Below, one piece after another: positions 1-7,689 of a stretch of DNA of 64,000 nt. The translations under genes were made by a program, and so were the position numbers. The first letter of the stretch is position 1. Each line of letters begins with the position of its first letter. The notes beneath the pieces were generated by a model. The model worked only from the letters and a program-made list of their open reading frames with translations. It made no database searches and was not told where the DNA came from. Source of the stretch: an uncultured Christensenellaceae bacterium (GTDB taxonomy: Bacteria; Bacillota; Clostridia; Christensenellales; Borkfalkiaceae); the NCBI GenBank assembly GCA_910587365.1, contig CAJUKJ010000004.1:48397-112396 (forward strand). Direction: 5' to 3'.

Positions 1-784
1 TATCCCCATCGTTTGCCCAACCGATAATTCTCGCACGGCTTGAAGCGGGCGTTACCGCACCCGTGGGGAATTGGTGCGACGGGGAAAAATGCAGAACGTC
101 TGCCCCGCTTGCCTCAACCCCGCCACAGTCTATACCGCTTTCGGTAACGTTTATAAACGCGCACTGCGCGCCGTTCAAGCGGTAGCTTTGCGAAATTTTA
201 CCGTAACCGGGGTTTTCAACCGCAAACACCTTATCGCGCCCCAAAAGCTGGACTATTACGCCGTAAAGATATTCGGCACCCGCACCGATTACAACGTATC
301 TCGGGTCAACGTCGATAGCGCGGGCGCGGTAAAGGTAACTTGCTATCGCCCTCTTCAATTCCCTGTCTCCGTCGCAGGGTACCCGTTCCAACAAATGCTC
401 GCCGCAGTCGGAAAGCACCCTGCGCATAAGCTTTGCCCATACCGAAAAGGGGAAAAGCCCTGTTGCCGTACCTTTAACCAAATCGATTTCAAACTTTTTC
501 TCACATTCGGGCTGTTCGGGCGGGAGCGTGCGCTTACCGTAGAAATCGAAGCTGGCGTCCGCCACGAAGTATCCGCTGCGTTCCTGCGAATAAACGTACC
601 CTTCGGCAAGTAGCTGGTCATATGCCGTTTGCACCGTTATGACGCTTACGGAAAGATTTTCCGCAAGGGCGCGCTTTGAAGGCAGCTTATCCCCCCTTTT
701 GAGTTTGCCGTTTAAAATGTCGTCGCGTATGTACGAGTACAAAGAATAATATTTATTTTTTCCTTTAAGATTATAAGTCAACAT
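1..784 (-). CDS. PdxR/MocR-type transcriptional regulator (GntR HTH + aminotransferase-like domain), partial
   Basis: The reading frame from the ATG at 784 is open to the window edge, so the C-terminal part is missing. It begins MLTYNLKGKNKYYSLYSYIR, then a winged-helix GntR domain (about residues 10-75, with LPSKRALAENLSVSVITVQ as recognition region). An aminotransferase fold follows, including a GAGAEYLYG stretch and a SPSHQFPTGAVTP stretch typical of MocR proteins. Known family members such as PdxR sense pyridoxal phosphate and control vitamin B6 synthesis or salvage. Here the gene is divergent from an ECF S component and a pyridoxine-type kinase, which supports a B6 role (inference). No clear Shine-Dalgarno precedes the ATG. 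A weak promoter (TTGTCG, 17 bp, TAAATT) would end 7 nt before the start, so translation may be leaderless. The PLP-binding lysine lies outside the window. Confidence 0.87.
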   Translation of the reverse strand, partial: MLTYNLKGKNKYYSLYSYIRDDILNGKLKRGDKLPSKRALAENLSVSVITVQTAYDQLLAEGYVYSQERSGYFVADASFDFYGKRTLPPEQPECEKKFEIDLVKGTATGLFPFSVWAKLMRRVLSDCGEHLLERVPCDGDRELKRAIASYLYRARAIDVDPRYVVIGAGAEYLYGVIVQLLGRDKVFAVENPGYGKISQSYRLNGAQCAFINVTESGIDCGGVEASGADVLHFSPSHQFPTGAVTPASSRARIIGWANDGD

Positions 785-793
785 AATATCAAA

Positions 794-854
794 TTTACCA
801 AACCGCAGAAGTACCGACAAGACGAAGCGAACGGGCATTTGCGGGGGGAGTTTT
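794..854. repeat. Dispersed intergenic repeat, copy 1
   Basis: This stretch (TTTACCAAACCGCAG ... GGGAGTTTT) is closely similar to 42832-42890. Both share the blocks TTTACCAAACCGCAG, CAAGA, GCGAACG, GCATTT and GGGAGTTT in the same order, with small indels. The other copy lies upstream of the uxaC coding region and this one lies upstream of the pdxR-like gene. No reading frame is evident. It looks like a dispersed non-coding repeat rather than a shared operator, because the downstream genes are unrelated. Confidence 0.6.
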
Positions 855-890
855 CAATGAAGTAAAATACCCGCACGAGATGCGGTTTAC

Positions 891-934
891 TGGTATTATA
901 AATATTTATTAAATTGGATATTTTAATAATACCA
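891..934. promoter_or_regulatory. Candidate PdxR-type operator in the B6 divergent region
   Basis: There is a perfect 9-bp inverted repeat, TGGTATTAT at 891-899 and ATAATACCA at 926-934. A further related half-site, AGGTATAATA, lies at 940-949 and contains a -10-like TATAAT (943-948) facing the ECF gene. The pair sits between a divergent PdxR-like gene and its presumed targets. Operator function is inferred from position and symmetry. Confidence 0.5.
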
Positions 935-981
935 CAAATAGGTATAATAGTCAATAGAAAATTAAATTCCGCGAGAATGAT

Positions 982-1629
982 ATGAAAAACAAAAAGGCGT
1001 TTTTTACAACCAAATGGATTACTTATACCGCGATGCTGACCGCGCTTGTAATTGCAACCTGCGCCATACCACCCGTTTACATACCGGGGCTTACGGGCGG
1101 CGTATACTGGTGCGACTGTATTATAATTATTGCCGCATTCCTTTTAGACCCCGTGGCTTCGTTAGTAGTCGGAGGCGTGGGAACGCTGTTTTACGATATG
1201 GTGTTCGGCAATGCCGTAATGGCACCCGTTTCACTGCTGATACACGGTTTGCAGGCTGCGGTAATTTCCGTACTTTTGCATTTCGCTTTCCCTAAAAAGT
1301 TTAAAAAGCTTGAACCCGTATGGGCGGGTATTTCCGCCGTCGTCGGCGCGCTTGTTGTAATAGGCGGGTATTTCCTTTACTACTGGACAATTGCACCCCT
1401 GATGTTCCCCGACAAGTCCTACGGTCTGACATACGCCGCAGTGAGAATTCCGAGAAACATTATACAGGAGATTATAGGAATTGCCATTGCAATGGTTATC
1501 TGCTACGCCACTACCTTTAAACAGCAGCTTGCAAAAAGCCATCTTCTGCCTGACTTTAAGGGCGAGGTTTTACAAAAACAAAATGCGCCGACAACGAATA
1601 CGCAAGGCGCAATAGAAGAGGAGAATTAA
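982..1629 (+). CDS. ECF transporter S component, probably for a vitamin B6 vitamer
   Basis: A 215-residue integral membrane protein with about six hydrophobic segments and short loops, matching the size and pattern of ECF transporter substrate-binding (S) components. The N-terminal TYTAMLTALVIA stretch resembles the Ala-rich helix that contacts the shared T component, and GGVGTLFYDMVFGNAVMAP is a typical loop of the broad ECF S family. No ATPase or T component is nearby, so it presumably uses a shared energizing module elsewhere (group II ECF). It is followed three bases later by a pyridoxine-type kinase and is divergent from a PdxR-like regulator, so a B6 vitamer is the likely substrate (context inference). 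The ligand cannot be read from the sequence. The start is ATG 982, preceded by a weak GAG. Confidence 0.8.
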   Translation: MKNKKAFFTTKWITYTAMLTALVIATCAIPPVYIPGLTGGVYWCDCIIIIAAFLLDPVASLVVGGVGTLFYDMVFGNAVMAPVSLLIHGLQAAVISVLLHFAFPKKFKKLEPVWAGISAVVGALVVIGGYFLYYWTIAPLMFPDKSYGLTYAAVRIPRNIIQEIIGIAIAMVICYATTFKQQLAKSHLLPDFKGEVLQKQNAPTTNTQGAIEEEN

Positions 1630-1632
1630 ATT

Positions 1633-2442
1633 ATGTTATCCAAAAAAATACTTACAATGCAGGATTTATCTTGCGTGGGACAATGTTCGCTTACCGTGGC
1701 TTTGCCCGTACTTTCCGCAATGGGGATAGAAACTTGCGTACTGCCTACGGCAATTTTGTCAAACCATACTATGTTTAAAAAATGGAGCTGTCTGGATTTA
1801 ACCGACGAAACGCGCAATATTATGAACGTCTGGCGCGAAAACGGGTTCAAATTCGATGCGTTCTATTTAGGCTATCTTGGCTCTGCCGAGCTTATGGACG
1901 TTGCGAGGGACTGTTTTAAAGAATTTTCCGCAGACGGTGCAAAGGTTATAATAGACCCCGCGTTCGGCGACAACGGAGTACTCTACCCCGCGTTCGACCA
2001 AGCATACGTCAACGCAATGAAAAGCTTAATTAAAAGCGCGGATATAATTTTGCCTAATCTTACCGAAGCCTGCTTTTTAAGCGGTGTTCCCTACGAACAA
2101 AACGCCGATTTACAGTTTACGGAAAAAGTAATTAAAAAATTGGCAACCATTACAGACGCAACGATAGTGCTTACAGGTGCGGAAAAGGACGGGGAAATCG
2201 GGGAAGTGATTTATTCGGACGGAAAATTTTCCTGCGTATGGGCTGAAAAGCTACCCAAACGCTTTCACGGTACAGGCGACATATTTGCAGCCGCATTCAC
2301 AGCAAAATATCTTGAAAGCGGAAGCTTGGAGCGCGCGTGCGAAGTTGCGGGCGGACTTGTGGCGGAGAGCATAAAGGCAACCGACCCCTCGCACCCTTAC
2401 GGTGTTAACTTTGAATATGCGTTAAAAAATGCGGATAGATAA
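1633..2442 (+). CDS. pdxK: Pyridoxine/pyridoxamine kinase (PfkB/ThiD-like)
   Basis: A 269-residue kinase of the ribokinase superfamily. The N-terminus (MQDLSCVGQCSLTVALPVL) matches the pyridoxal/pyridoxamine kinase signature in which an early Ser/Cys region contacts the vitamin. GTGDIFAAAF near residue 215 is the anion hole and catalytic Asp motif. IIDPAFGDNGVLY and ILPNLTEACFLSG are conserved family blocks. The enzyme phosphorylates pyridoxine, pyridoxal or pyridoxamine with ATP in the cytoplasm, so it would trap what the upstream ECF component imports. The start is backed by a GAGGAG Shine-Dalgarno and lies three bases after the S-component stop, so the two genes are co-transcribed. A ThiD-type hydroxymethylpyrimidine kinase is the main alternative, but the N-terminal pattern favours B6. 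Confidence 0.87.
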   Translation: MLSKKILTMQDLSCVGQCSLTVALPVLSAMGIETCVLPTAILSNHTMFKKWSCLDLTDETRNIMNVWRENGFKFDAFYLGYLGSAELMDVARDCFKEFSADGAKVIIDPAFGDNGVLYPAFDQAYVNAMKSLIKSADIILPNLTEACFLSGVPYEQNADLQFTEKVIKKLATITDATIVLTGAEKDGEIGEVIYSDGKFSCVWAEKLPKRFHGTGDIFAAAFTAKYLESGSLERACEVAGGLVAESIKATDPSHPYGVNFEYALKNADR

Positions 2443-2455
2443 AATAATAATATAC

Positions 2456-2484
2456 GCGGGTCGGACTTTAAAAGTCCGACCCGC
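2456..2484. terminator. Bidirectional Rho-independent terminator
   Basis: Perfect 14-bp arms GCGGGTCGGACTTT and AAAGTCCGACCCGC with almost no loop, with T-rich sequence on both sides. It separates the convergent pdxK (+) and icd (-) genes and can serve both. Confidence 0.92.
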
Positions 2485-2491
2485 ATTATTT

Positions 2492-3697
2492 TTATAATCT
2501 TTGCGCAATCGCCAGCAAAAATTCCTTCGAGTTGAGTTTGTGTACGGTTACGCCCTCGCGCCTGAAAAGCGGGATAAGGTCGCCCGTCATATAGCCCTCT
2601 TCTATGGTCTGTATGGTTGCCCTTTCAAGACGTTTGGCAAATTGCGTAAGCTCGTAATTTCCATCCAGTTCGCCACGCTTTGCAAGCGCGCCCGTCCACG
2701 CCCAGATTGTCGCAACCGCGTTGGTGGACGTTTCCTCGCCGTTCAGGTGCTTGTAATAATGCCTTGTTACCGTGCCGTGCGCAGCCTCGTATTCGTACTT
2801 GCCGTCGGGGGAAACGAGAACGGAACTCATCATACCGAGCGAGCCGTAAGCCGTTGCCACCATATCGCTCATAACGTCGCCGTCATAGTTTTTACACACC
2901 CAAAGCATTCCGCCGTCCGAACGCATAACGCGTGCAACCACGTCGTCGATGAGCGTGTACATAAAGTATAAGCCCGCTTTTTCAAACTTTGCCTTATACT
3001 CTTTATCGTAAATTTCGTTAAAGATATCCTTAAATCGGTGGTCGTAGGTTTTGGAAATAGTATCCTTTGCACCCATCCATACCGGTAAATTGTTTTCAAG
3101 CGCGAAGTTGAAACAGCTTCTTGCAAAGGCGGAAACGGAAGCGTCGAGGTTATGCACGCCCTGTACTATGCCGTCGCCCTCAAAGCCGTGGATTAGCTGC
3201 CGCCTAAGCTCATTGCCGTCCTTGTCGCAAACGACGAGGTAAGCTTTTTCCCCCGCCTTAGTCCTGTCCTCGATGGAGTTATAAATATCGCCGTAGGCGT
3301 GGCGGGCAAGCACTATCGGCTTAGTCCAGCCCGGAATGTAAGGTATTATTCCTTTGACGAGTATGGGCGCACGGAAAACGGTTCCGTCGAGAATGCGCCT
3401 TATGGTGCCGTTGGGACTCTTCCACATTTTTTTCAGTTTGTATTCCTCAACGCGCTGGGCGTTGGGGGTTATGGTTGCGCACTTGACGGCAACGCCGTAT
3501 TTTTTAGTTGCCTCCGCGCTTTCAACCGTAACCGCGTCGTCGGTCCTGTCGCGGTTGGGAAGCCCCAAGTCGTAATATTCGGTCTTTAAGTGGACGTAAG
3601 GTTTAATTAAAATATCCTTAATCCACTGCCAGAGAATACGCGTCATCTCGTCCCCGTCCATCTCTACGATGGGGGTCGTCATTTTTATCTTTTCCAT
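2492..3697 (-). CDS. icd: NADP-dependent isocitrate dehydrogenase, eukaryote-like type
   Basis: A 401-residue enzyme that oxidatively decarboxylates isocitrate to 2-oxoglutarate using NADP. It starts MEKIKMTTPIVEMDGDEMTR, the hallmark of the type II (IDH1/IDH2-like, homodimeric) subfamily rather than the E. coli type. Other landmarks are the phosphate-binding KSPNGTIRR block, the metal-binding region around ENNLPVWMGAKDTISK and DGGMLWVCKNYDGDVMSDM, and AAHGTVTRHY near the NADP site. Length matches the family. It lies 17 bp after ddl at the distal end of a long minus-strand run and ends at the shared terminator. It would supply 2-oxoglutarate for glutamate synthesis and NADPH. Confidence 0.96.
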   Translation of the reverse strand: MEKIKMTTPIVEMDGDEMTRILWQWIKDILIKPYVHLKTEYYDLGLPNRDRTDDAVTVESAEATKKYGVAVKCATITPNAQRVEEYKLKKMWKSPNGTIRRILDGTVFRAPILVKGIIPYIPGWTKPIVLARHAYGDIYNSIEDRTKAGEKAYLVVCDKDGNELRRQLIHGFEGDGIVQGVHNLDASVSAFARSCFNFALENNLPVWMGAKDTISKTYDHRFKDIFNEIYDKEYKAKFEKAGLYFMYTLIDDVVARVMRSDGGMLWVCKNYDGDVMSDMVATAYGSLGMMSSVLVSPDGKYEYEAAHGTVTRHYYKHLNGEETSTNAVATIWAWTGALAKRGELDGNYELTQFAKRLERATIQTIEEGYMTGDLIPLFRREGVTVHKLNSKEFLLAIAQRL

Positions 3698-3714
3698 AGT
3701 AAATACATTATAAC

Positions 3715-4812
3715 TTATTTTCTGCCGAATTTACAACTGTTTGAATTGATATTATTGAGTATTCCCGTGTTTAAAATTTTCTTTTCACTGGCGCGTGCGT
3801 AATCGTCCAACGCCTGCACGATAACCGCCTGCAAAACGGGATAGAAATCTTTGAAGCCGTTAGAAAGCAAATAATATGAAAGTGAACCGGGAACGGTGTT
3901 GACCTCGCTTAAATATACTTCCCCGCCGCTTATTATGTAATCAAAGCGGACTATACCGCGCATATTCAGCTTTGAATATACCTCCGCGGTAATACCTTTA
4001 ATGCTTTGCGCTGTTGCTTCGGGAATATCCGCCGGTAAAACGGACTTGCCCCCTCCCGCATACTTATCGTCAAAGCTTAATATATCCCCGCCCGAAACCG
4101 CTTCTTCACAATCGGAAGTAATAACTTTCCCGTCCGAATAATAGGCGGCACAGTTGATCTCCCTCCGTCCTTCGAGATATTTTTCGCACAATACGCCGTC
4201 GTCGTAAAAGAATGCCGCCTGAACCGCGCTTTCAAGCTCCTCAAAGTTATCGGCGCGTTCTATGCCTATACTCGAACCCAGCCGCGCGGGCTTGACTATT
4301 ACGGGAAAGCCGAGTGTTTCCGCCTTGGAAATTTCGTTTAAGTCGCGCATATATACGTATTCGGCGGACTTTACCCCCAAGGAATTCAGTATTAGCTTTG
4401 TAAAGTATTTATCCATAAATGCAGCGGACTCGAACATTCCCGCGCTTGCAAGCGGTATCCCGTTAAGGGCAAAAAGACCGCAAACCCCGCCGCCCTCGCC
4501 CCAGCCGCCGTGACAGCAGTTTAAGGCAACGTCAACACCGACGAATTTTTTGGGGCGACCGCGCTTATTCAGGACATATATGCCGCCCTTTGCCACAAAC
4601 GCGCGGGGGAAAGACGATAAATTTCCGCCCTTGAAATTGTTTATATCGGTAAGCCCGTCGCCCGTAAAAATTTCGCCTTGCTGCGATATATACAGGGGGA
4701 TAACGGTGTCGCCGCCCTTTTTAAGCACATTTGCAGCCATAGTACCCGTGATAACTGAAATTTCATTTTCATTTGAAATTCCGCCGAAGATAACGGCAAT
4801 ATTTCTTTTCAT
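3715..4812 (-). CDS. ddl: D-alanine--D-alanine ligase
   Basis: ATP-grasp ligase making the D-Ala-D-Ala dipeptide for peptidoglycan. I start it at ATG 4812 (365 aa), where GAGGTGG provides a Shine-Dalgarno and the protein begins MKRNIAVIFGGISNENEIS, the canonical N-terminus. A longer frame from 4887 exists but its 25 extra residues are unlike the family. Visible motifs are FGGISNENEIS, CHGGWGEGGGVCG, FPVIVKPARLGSSIGI (ATP-grasp lysine), GRREINCAAYY and LSEVNTVPGSLSYY (metal-binding Glu/Asn). It follows a MurF-type ligase, which uses its product, so the two are functionally paired. A vancomycin-resistance D-Ala-D-Lac or D-Ala-D-Ser ligase cannot be fully excluded, but no van genes are present. 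Confidence 0.95.
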   Translation of the reverse strand: MKRNIAVIFGGISNENEISVITGTMAANVLKKGGDTVIPLYISQQGEIFTGDGLTDINNFKGGNLSSFPRAFVAKGGIYVLNKRGRPKKFVGVDVALNCCHGGWGEGGGVCGLFALNGIPLASAGMFESAAFMDKYFTKLILNSLGVKSAEYVYMRDLNEISKAETLGFPVIVKPARLGSSIGIERADNFEELESAVQAAFFYDDGVLCEKYLEGRREINCAAYYSDGKVITSDCEEAVSGGDILSFDDKYAGGGKSVLPADIPEATAQSIKGITAEVYSKLNMRGIVRFDYIISGGEVYLSEVNTVPGSLSYYLLSNGFKDFYPVLQAVIVQALDDYARASEKKILNTGILNNINSNSCKFGRK

Positions 4813-4936
4813 AAAAAAATCCACCTCGCAAAAATTATTTTTTCGCTTTGGTGGATTATTTGTTTCTTCCGTTATATATTCGGGCAAAAGCGCGGTTTGC
4901 TTGCGCCGATAATTTATTTTTAATTTTAATAATTAT

Positions 4937-6529
4937 TTAATAAACGTCGGGCAAGTCATTTAAAAACAGTACCGTATCGTCAGGCTGAATAAAGTTTTTA
5001 AGCTCTTCCTGCGCCTCGGCAAGGTTAGGCTTTATGATAAGCTTTTCCTCTTCCCCGCCGCCGTCAACGTATCCGCGCTTTACCGCCGTCACGAGGGTGT
5101 CGCCCACTAAAATTATAAGGTCGAACCCGACAAGGTCTTTACCGAGTAGCGCGTTTTCCTCTTCTTCGAGAACGCCGAGTTCCACAAGCCCGGGCGTTAC
5201 GACGATTTTTCTTCCGCCGAAGGTTTTTAAAACTTCCAGCGCGGCGCGCGCACCCTTTACGTTTGAATTGTATCCGTCGTCCAGAATATTTACGCCGTTT
5301 GCTTTTATAAGCTGTAAACGATGCTCTATAAATTCCAGATTGCCGATTGCGGAAACTATTTCGTCAAGACTCATTCCCGCAACGAATGCGGCTTCCGCGG
5401 CAAGCCCTATATTATATGCAGAGTGCTTACCTAAAAGTTTACTGTGCGCACGGCGGCTTTCGCCGTTTAAGGTTAACGTGAAGCCGACGCCGTCGGGACT
5501 GCAATGGATATCCGAAACACAGCCGCATCTGATTTTGGGGACGGGGTTTTCAGCAAACAGGTCGAAGCAGTCGTCGGCAATAACCGCCCTATCCTTGGTG
5601 TAACCGAGAATTTCGCCCTTTGCCTTTACGACGTTTTGGAAAGTCCCGAACGTTTCAAGGTGCTGACCGCAAATTCCCGTGATAAGCGAAATATCGGGCG
5701 GGCAGATTTCGCAAAGCTCGGCAATGTCGCCGACGTGCCTTGCGCCCATTTCCGCAATGAAAATATCATAGTCTTCAAGACGATTGTTATTTACCGCAAG
5801 CGCGATACCAATCGGGGTATTGTGCGAACGCGGGGTTGAAAGCACGCGGTACTTGGTTGAAAGAATACCGTTTAAAATGAACTTGGTACTCGTCTTGCCG
5901 TAGCTGCCCGTAATTGCGACAACCTTAATGCTTGAAGCCGCAAGCTTTACCTTTGCCTGTTTTATAAATTTTTTGTTGTGCGGAACCTCGTAAATTTTTG
6001 CAATGCAGTTTGAAAGCATTAAAAGGGGAATTAAAAGCACGGGTAAAAGCGAAAGCGCGCAATACCTTAAACAAGTAAAAACACCGTTTCCCCAGACGTA
6101 GTCCGCAAAATTCAAAAGCGATACGAAGATATAGGAAACCACTGCGCATACGAGAGCAAGAACGGCGTACAGCCTATACAGCCTCGGCGTTGCGGAAACC
6201 TCCGAGCGGAGCGCGGTTTTTTTGTCCGCCACAACATATACGGCAAAAAACAGAATAAAGGGAGCAAGCCCTATCACAGCCGACCATTCGCCCGCAAACG
6301 AAAAGCAAAGCGAAATTACCGCCGACGACAGCGCGCAAAGCATTGCAAGAAGCACCAACCTTCCGAACGCAAGGTTTCCTTTCTTTTTAAGCCATTTGAA
6401 ATACTTTTTATTAGAGTAGCCCGCGGTCTGTAAAACGCCCGTTTGCCTGTAAACGGCAATGCAAAGCATTACCGCGAAAGCTATCGCCGTAAGAACGCAT
6501 TCTATTGTCTTTGGAACGGAAATAAACAT
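4937..6529 (-). CDS. murF: MurF-like Mur ligase with an N-terminal membrane domain
   Basis: A 530-residue protein. About residues 1-185 contain roughly five hydrophobic segments, then a Mur ligase core follows: the P-loop VAITGSYGKTSTKFIL near 205, FIAEMGARHVGDI, GICGQHLETFGT, the central-domain lysine/His region HRLQLIKANGVNILDDGYNSN, and VTPGLVELG in the C-terminal domain. This core matches MurF (adds D-Ala-D-Ala to UDP-MurNAc-tripeptide). The usual MurF N-terminal substrate-binding domain seems replaced by the membrane region, which is unusual for a cytosolic enzyme. It is followed by ddl, the source of its dipeptide substrate, and overlaps closely with the upstream hydrolase gene. Another amide-forming Mur ligase of similar type is possible. 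Confidence 0.82.
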   Translation of the reverse strand: MFISVPKTIECVLTAIAFAVMLCIAVYRQTGVLQTAGYSNKKYFKWLKKKGNLAFGRLVLLAMLCALSSAVISLCFSFAGEWSAVIGLAPFILFFAVYVVADKKTALRSEVSATPRLYRLYAVLALVCAVVSYIFVSLLNFADYVWGNGVFTCLRYCALSLLPVLLIPLLMLSNCIAKIYEVPHNKKFIKQAKVKLAASSIKVVAITGSYGKTSTKFILNGILSTKYRVLSTPRSHNTPIGIALAVNNNRLEDYDIFIAEMGARHVGDIAELCEICPPDISLITGICGQHLETFGTFQNVVKAKGEILGYTKDRAVIADDCFDLFAENPVPKIRCGCVSDIHCSPDGVGFTLTLNGESRRAHSKLLGKHSAYNIGLAAEAAFVAGMSLDEIVSAIGNLEFIEHRLQLIKANGVNILDDGYNSNVKGARAALEVLKTFGGRKIVVTPGLVELGVLEEEENALLGKDLVGFDLIILVGDTLVTAVKRGYVDGGGEEEKLIIKPNLAEAQEELKNFIQPDDTVLFLNDLPDVY

Positions 6530-6530
6530 T

Positions 6531-7253
6531 TTATTTACCTGTTAAAAAATTATAAATTAATTTATTGAATACCGAAGGATTTTCAGAAAAACAAAAATGC
6601 CCTCCGTCTATAAGCTCAAGCCTGCTTCCCCTGATAAGCCCGTTGAATACCGCCCCCTCTTCGTCGGGCGGGGTTACCGTGTCGGACCTGCCGTAGATTA
6701 AAAGGGTTTCGTTTTCTATTCCGCTTGCAAAGGACTGCAAATCCTCATTGACTATTTTTTTATAGCTTTCACGCATTATCGGGGAAAGAGTACGGTATTC
6801 CGCGCTTCCGAAATGCCTTTCGGCAAATTTAGGAAACAGCTTTTTAACGCGCCTGTACGCCTTTACCCGCCGCATATATCGGGGGGAACGCGGTTTTACT
6901 ATACCCGCGCCGCCCGTAATTACAAGCTTTCCCGCACGGTCGCGGTTGCCGCTTAAATACCTGATAGCAACCCTTGCGCCGAAAGAATGAGCAATTATGT
7001 GCGGTCTGTCCAACTTCGCCTTTTTTATAAAATCTTCAAGCCACCGACAGTAATTGCCCACGGAATATGCTTCGTCTAACGGCGAGCTTTTGCCGAAACC
7101 GAGGATATCGGGTGCAGTGACTTTGAAATATTGCGATAAAGATTTAATCTGATAATAAAAGCTTTCCTTTTGCGACAGATAACCGTGAAGAAGCAACACG
7201 TCGTTACCCTGCCCTTCCGTAATAGTGGAAATATACTTGCCGTTTAAAAGAAT
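6531..7253 (-). CDS. Alpha/beta hydrolase, probably initiated at an ATT codon
   Basis: An alpha/beta-fold hydrolase with the nucleophile elbow AHSFGARVA, oxyanion loop LLLHGYLSQ, acid LLIYGRSDTVTP and catalytic His in DGGHFCF. No ATG lies in the N-terminal region. The first ordinary start would be GTG at 7199, which would remove the first beta strand and leave no Shine-Dalgarno. The in-frame sequence upstream (ILLNGKYISTITEGQGNDV) fits the family's usual N-terminus. An AAGGAG at 7261-7266 sits 7 nt before an ATT at 7251-7253, so I place the start there (240 aa). It lies two bases past the rimI stop. Substrate unknown. Neighbouring murF suggests, but does not show, an envelope role. Confidence 0.75.
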   Translation of the reverse strand: MLLNGKYISTITEGQGNDVLLLHGYLSQKESFYYQIKSLSQYFKVTAPDILGFGKSSPLDEAYSVGNYCRWLEDFIKKAKLDRPHIIAHSFGARVAIRYLSGNRDRAGKLVITGGAGIVKPRSPRYMRRVKAYRRVKKLFPKFAERHFGSAEYRTLSPIMRESYKKIVNEDLQSFASGIENETLLIYGRSDTVTPPDEEGAVFNGLIRGSRLELIDGGHFCFSENPSVFNKLIYNFLTGK

Positions 7254-7254
7254 T

Positions 7255-7689
7255 TTAAAGCTCCTTAACCATCACAAGGCAGTCCTCGCCGTCGGAATAA
7301 TATCTGGTACGCGCATACGCGCCCTTAAAGCCGTTTTTAAGGTAAAGACTCATTGCCGCGGAGTTGGACACCCTAACTTCGAGAAAGACCTTTTCCGCCC
7401 CCTTTTCCGCGGCTATCGCGCAAAGCTTTTTTAAGACCTTTGTTCCGACGCCGCTCCTGCGGTACTGTTCGGTAACCGCGATGTTGCCGATATCGGCAGT
7501 ATCCGCCGCAACGGTTATTCCGCCGTACCCGGCAACTTCCCCCGCGTCCTCGGCAAGCACGCCGTAGAATGTTTCCGTTTCAAAGCCAGAAGCAAGCATC
7601 TTAAAGCTCCACGGCTCCTTGGGAAAGCACTCCTCCTCTATTTTTGATATGCGCAGAATGTCCTCGTACTTCCACGGGCGTATCAGCAT
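7255..7689 (-). CDS. rimI: Ribosomal protein bS18-alanine N-acetyltransferase
   Basis: A 144-residue GNAT acetyltransferase. The acetyl-CoA motif VTEQYRRSGVGTKVLKKL, the RimI-type opening MLIRPWKYEDILRISKIEEECFP and the C-terminal FLEVRVSNSAAMSLYLKNGF are typical. RimI acetylates the N-terminus of ribosomal protein S18. Its position next to tsaB and tsaE is a very common bacterial arrangement. The start overlaps tsaB by 7 bp, implying translational coupling. Confidence 0.9.
   Translation of the reverse strand: MLIRPWKYEDILRISKIEEECFPKEPWSFKMLASGFETETFYGVLAEDAGEVAGYGGITVAADTADIGNIAVTEQYRRSGVGTKVLKKLCAIAAEKGAEKVFLEVRVSNSAAMSLYLKNGFKGAYARTRYYSDGEDCLVMVKEL

Noticed and set aside
71..613. 180-codon plus-strand frame at the window start
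   Set aside because: Antisense to the PdxR-like gene whose HTH and aminotransferase-like blocks read cleanly on the minus strand.
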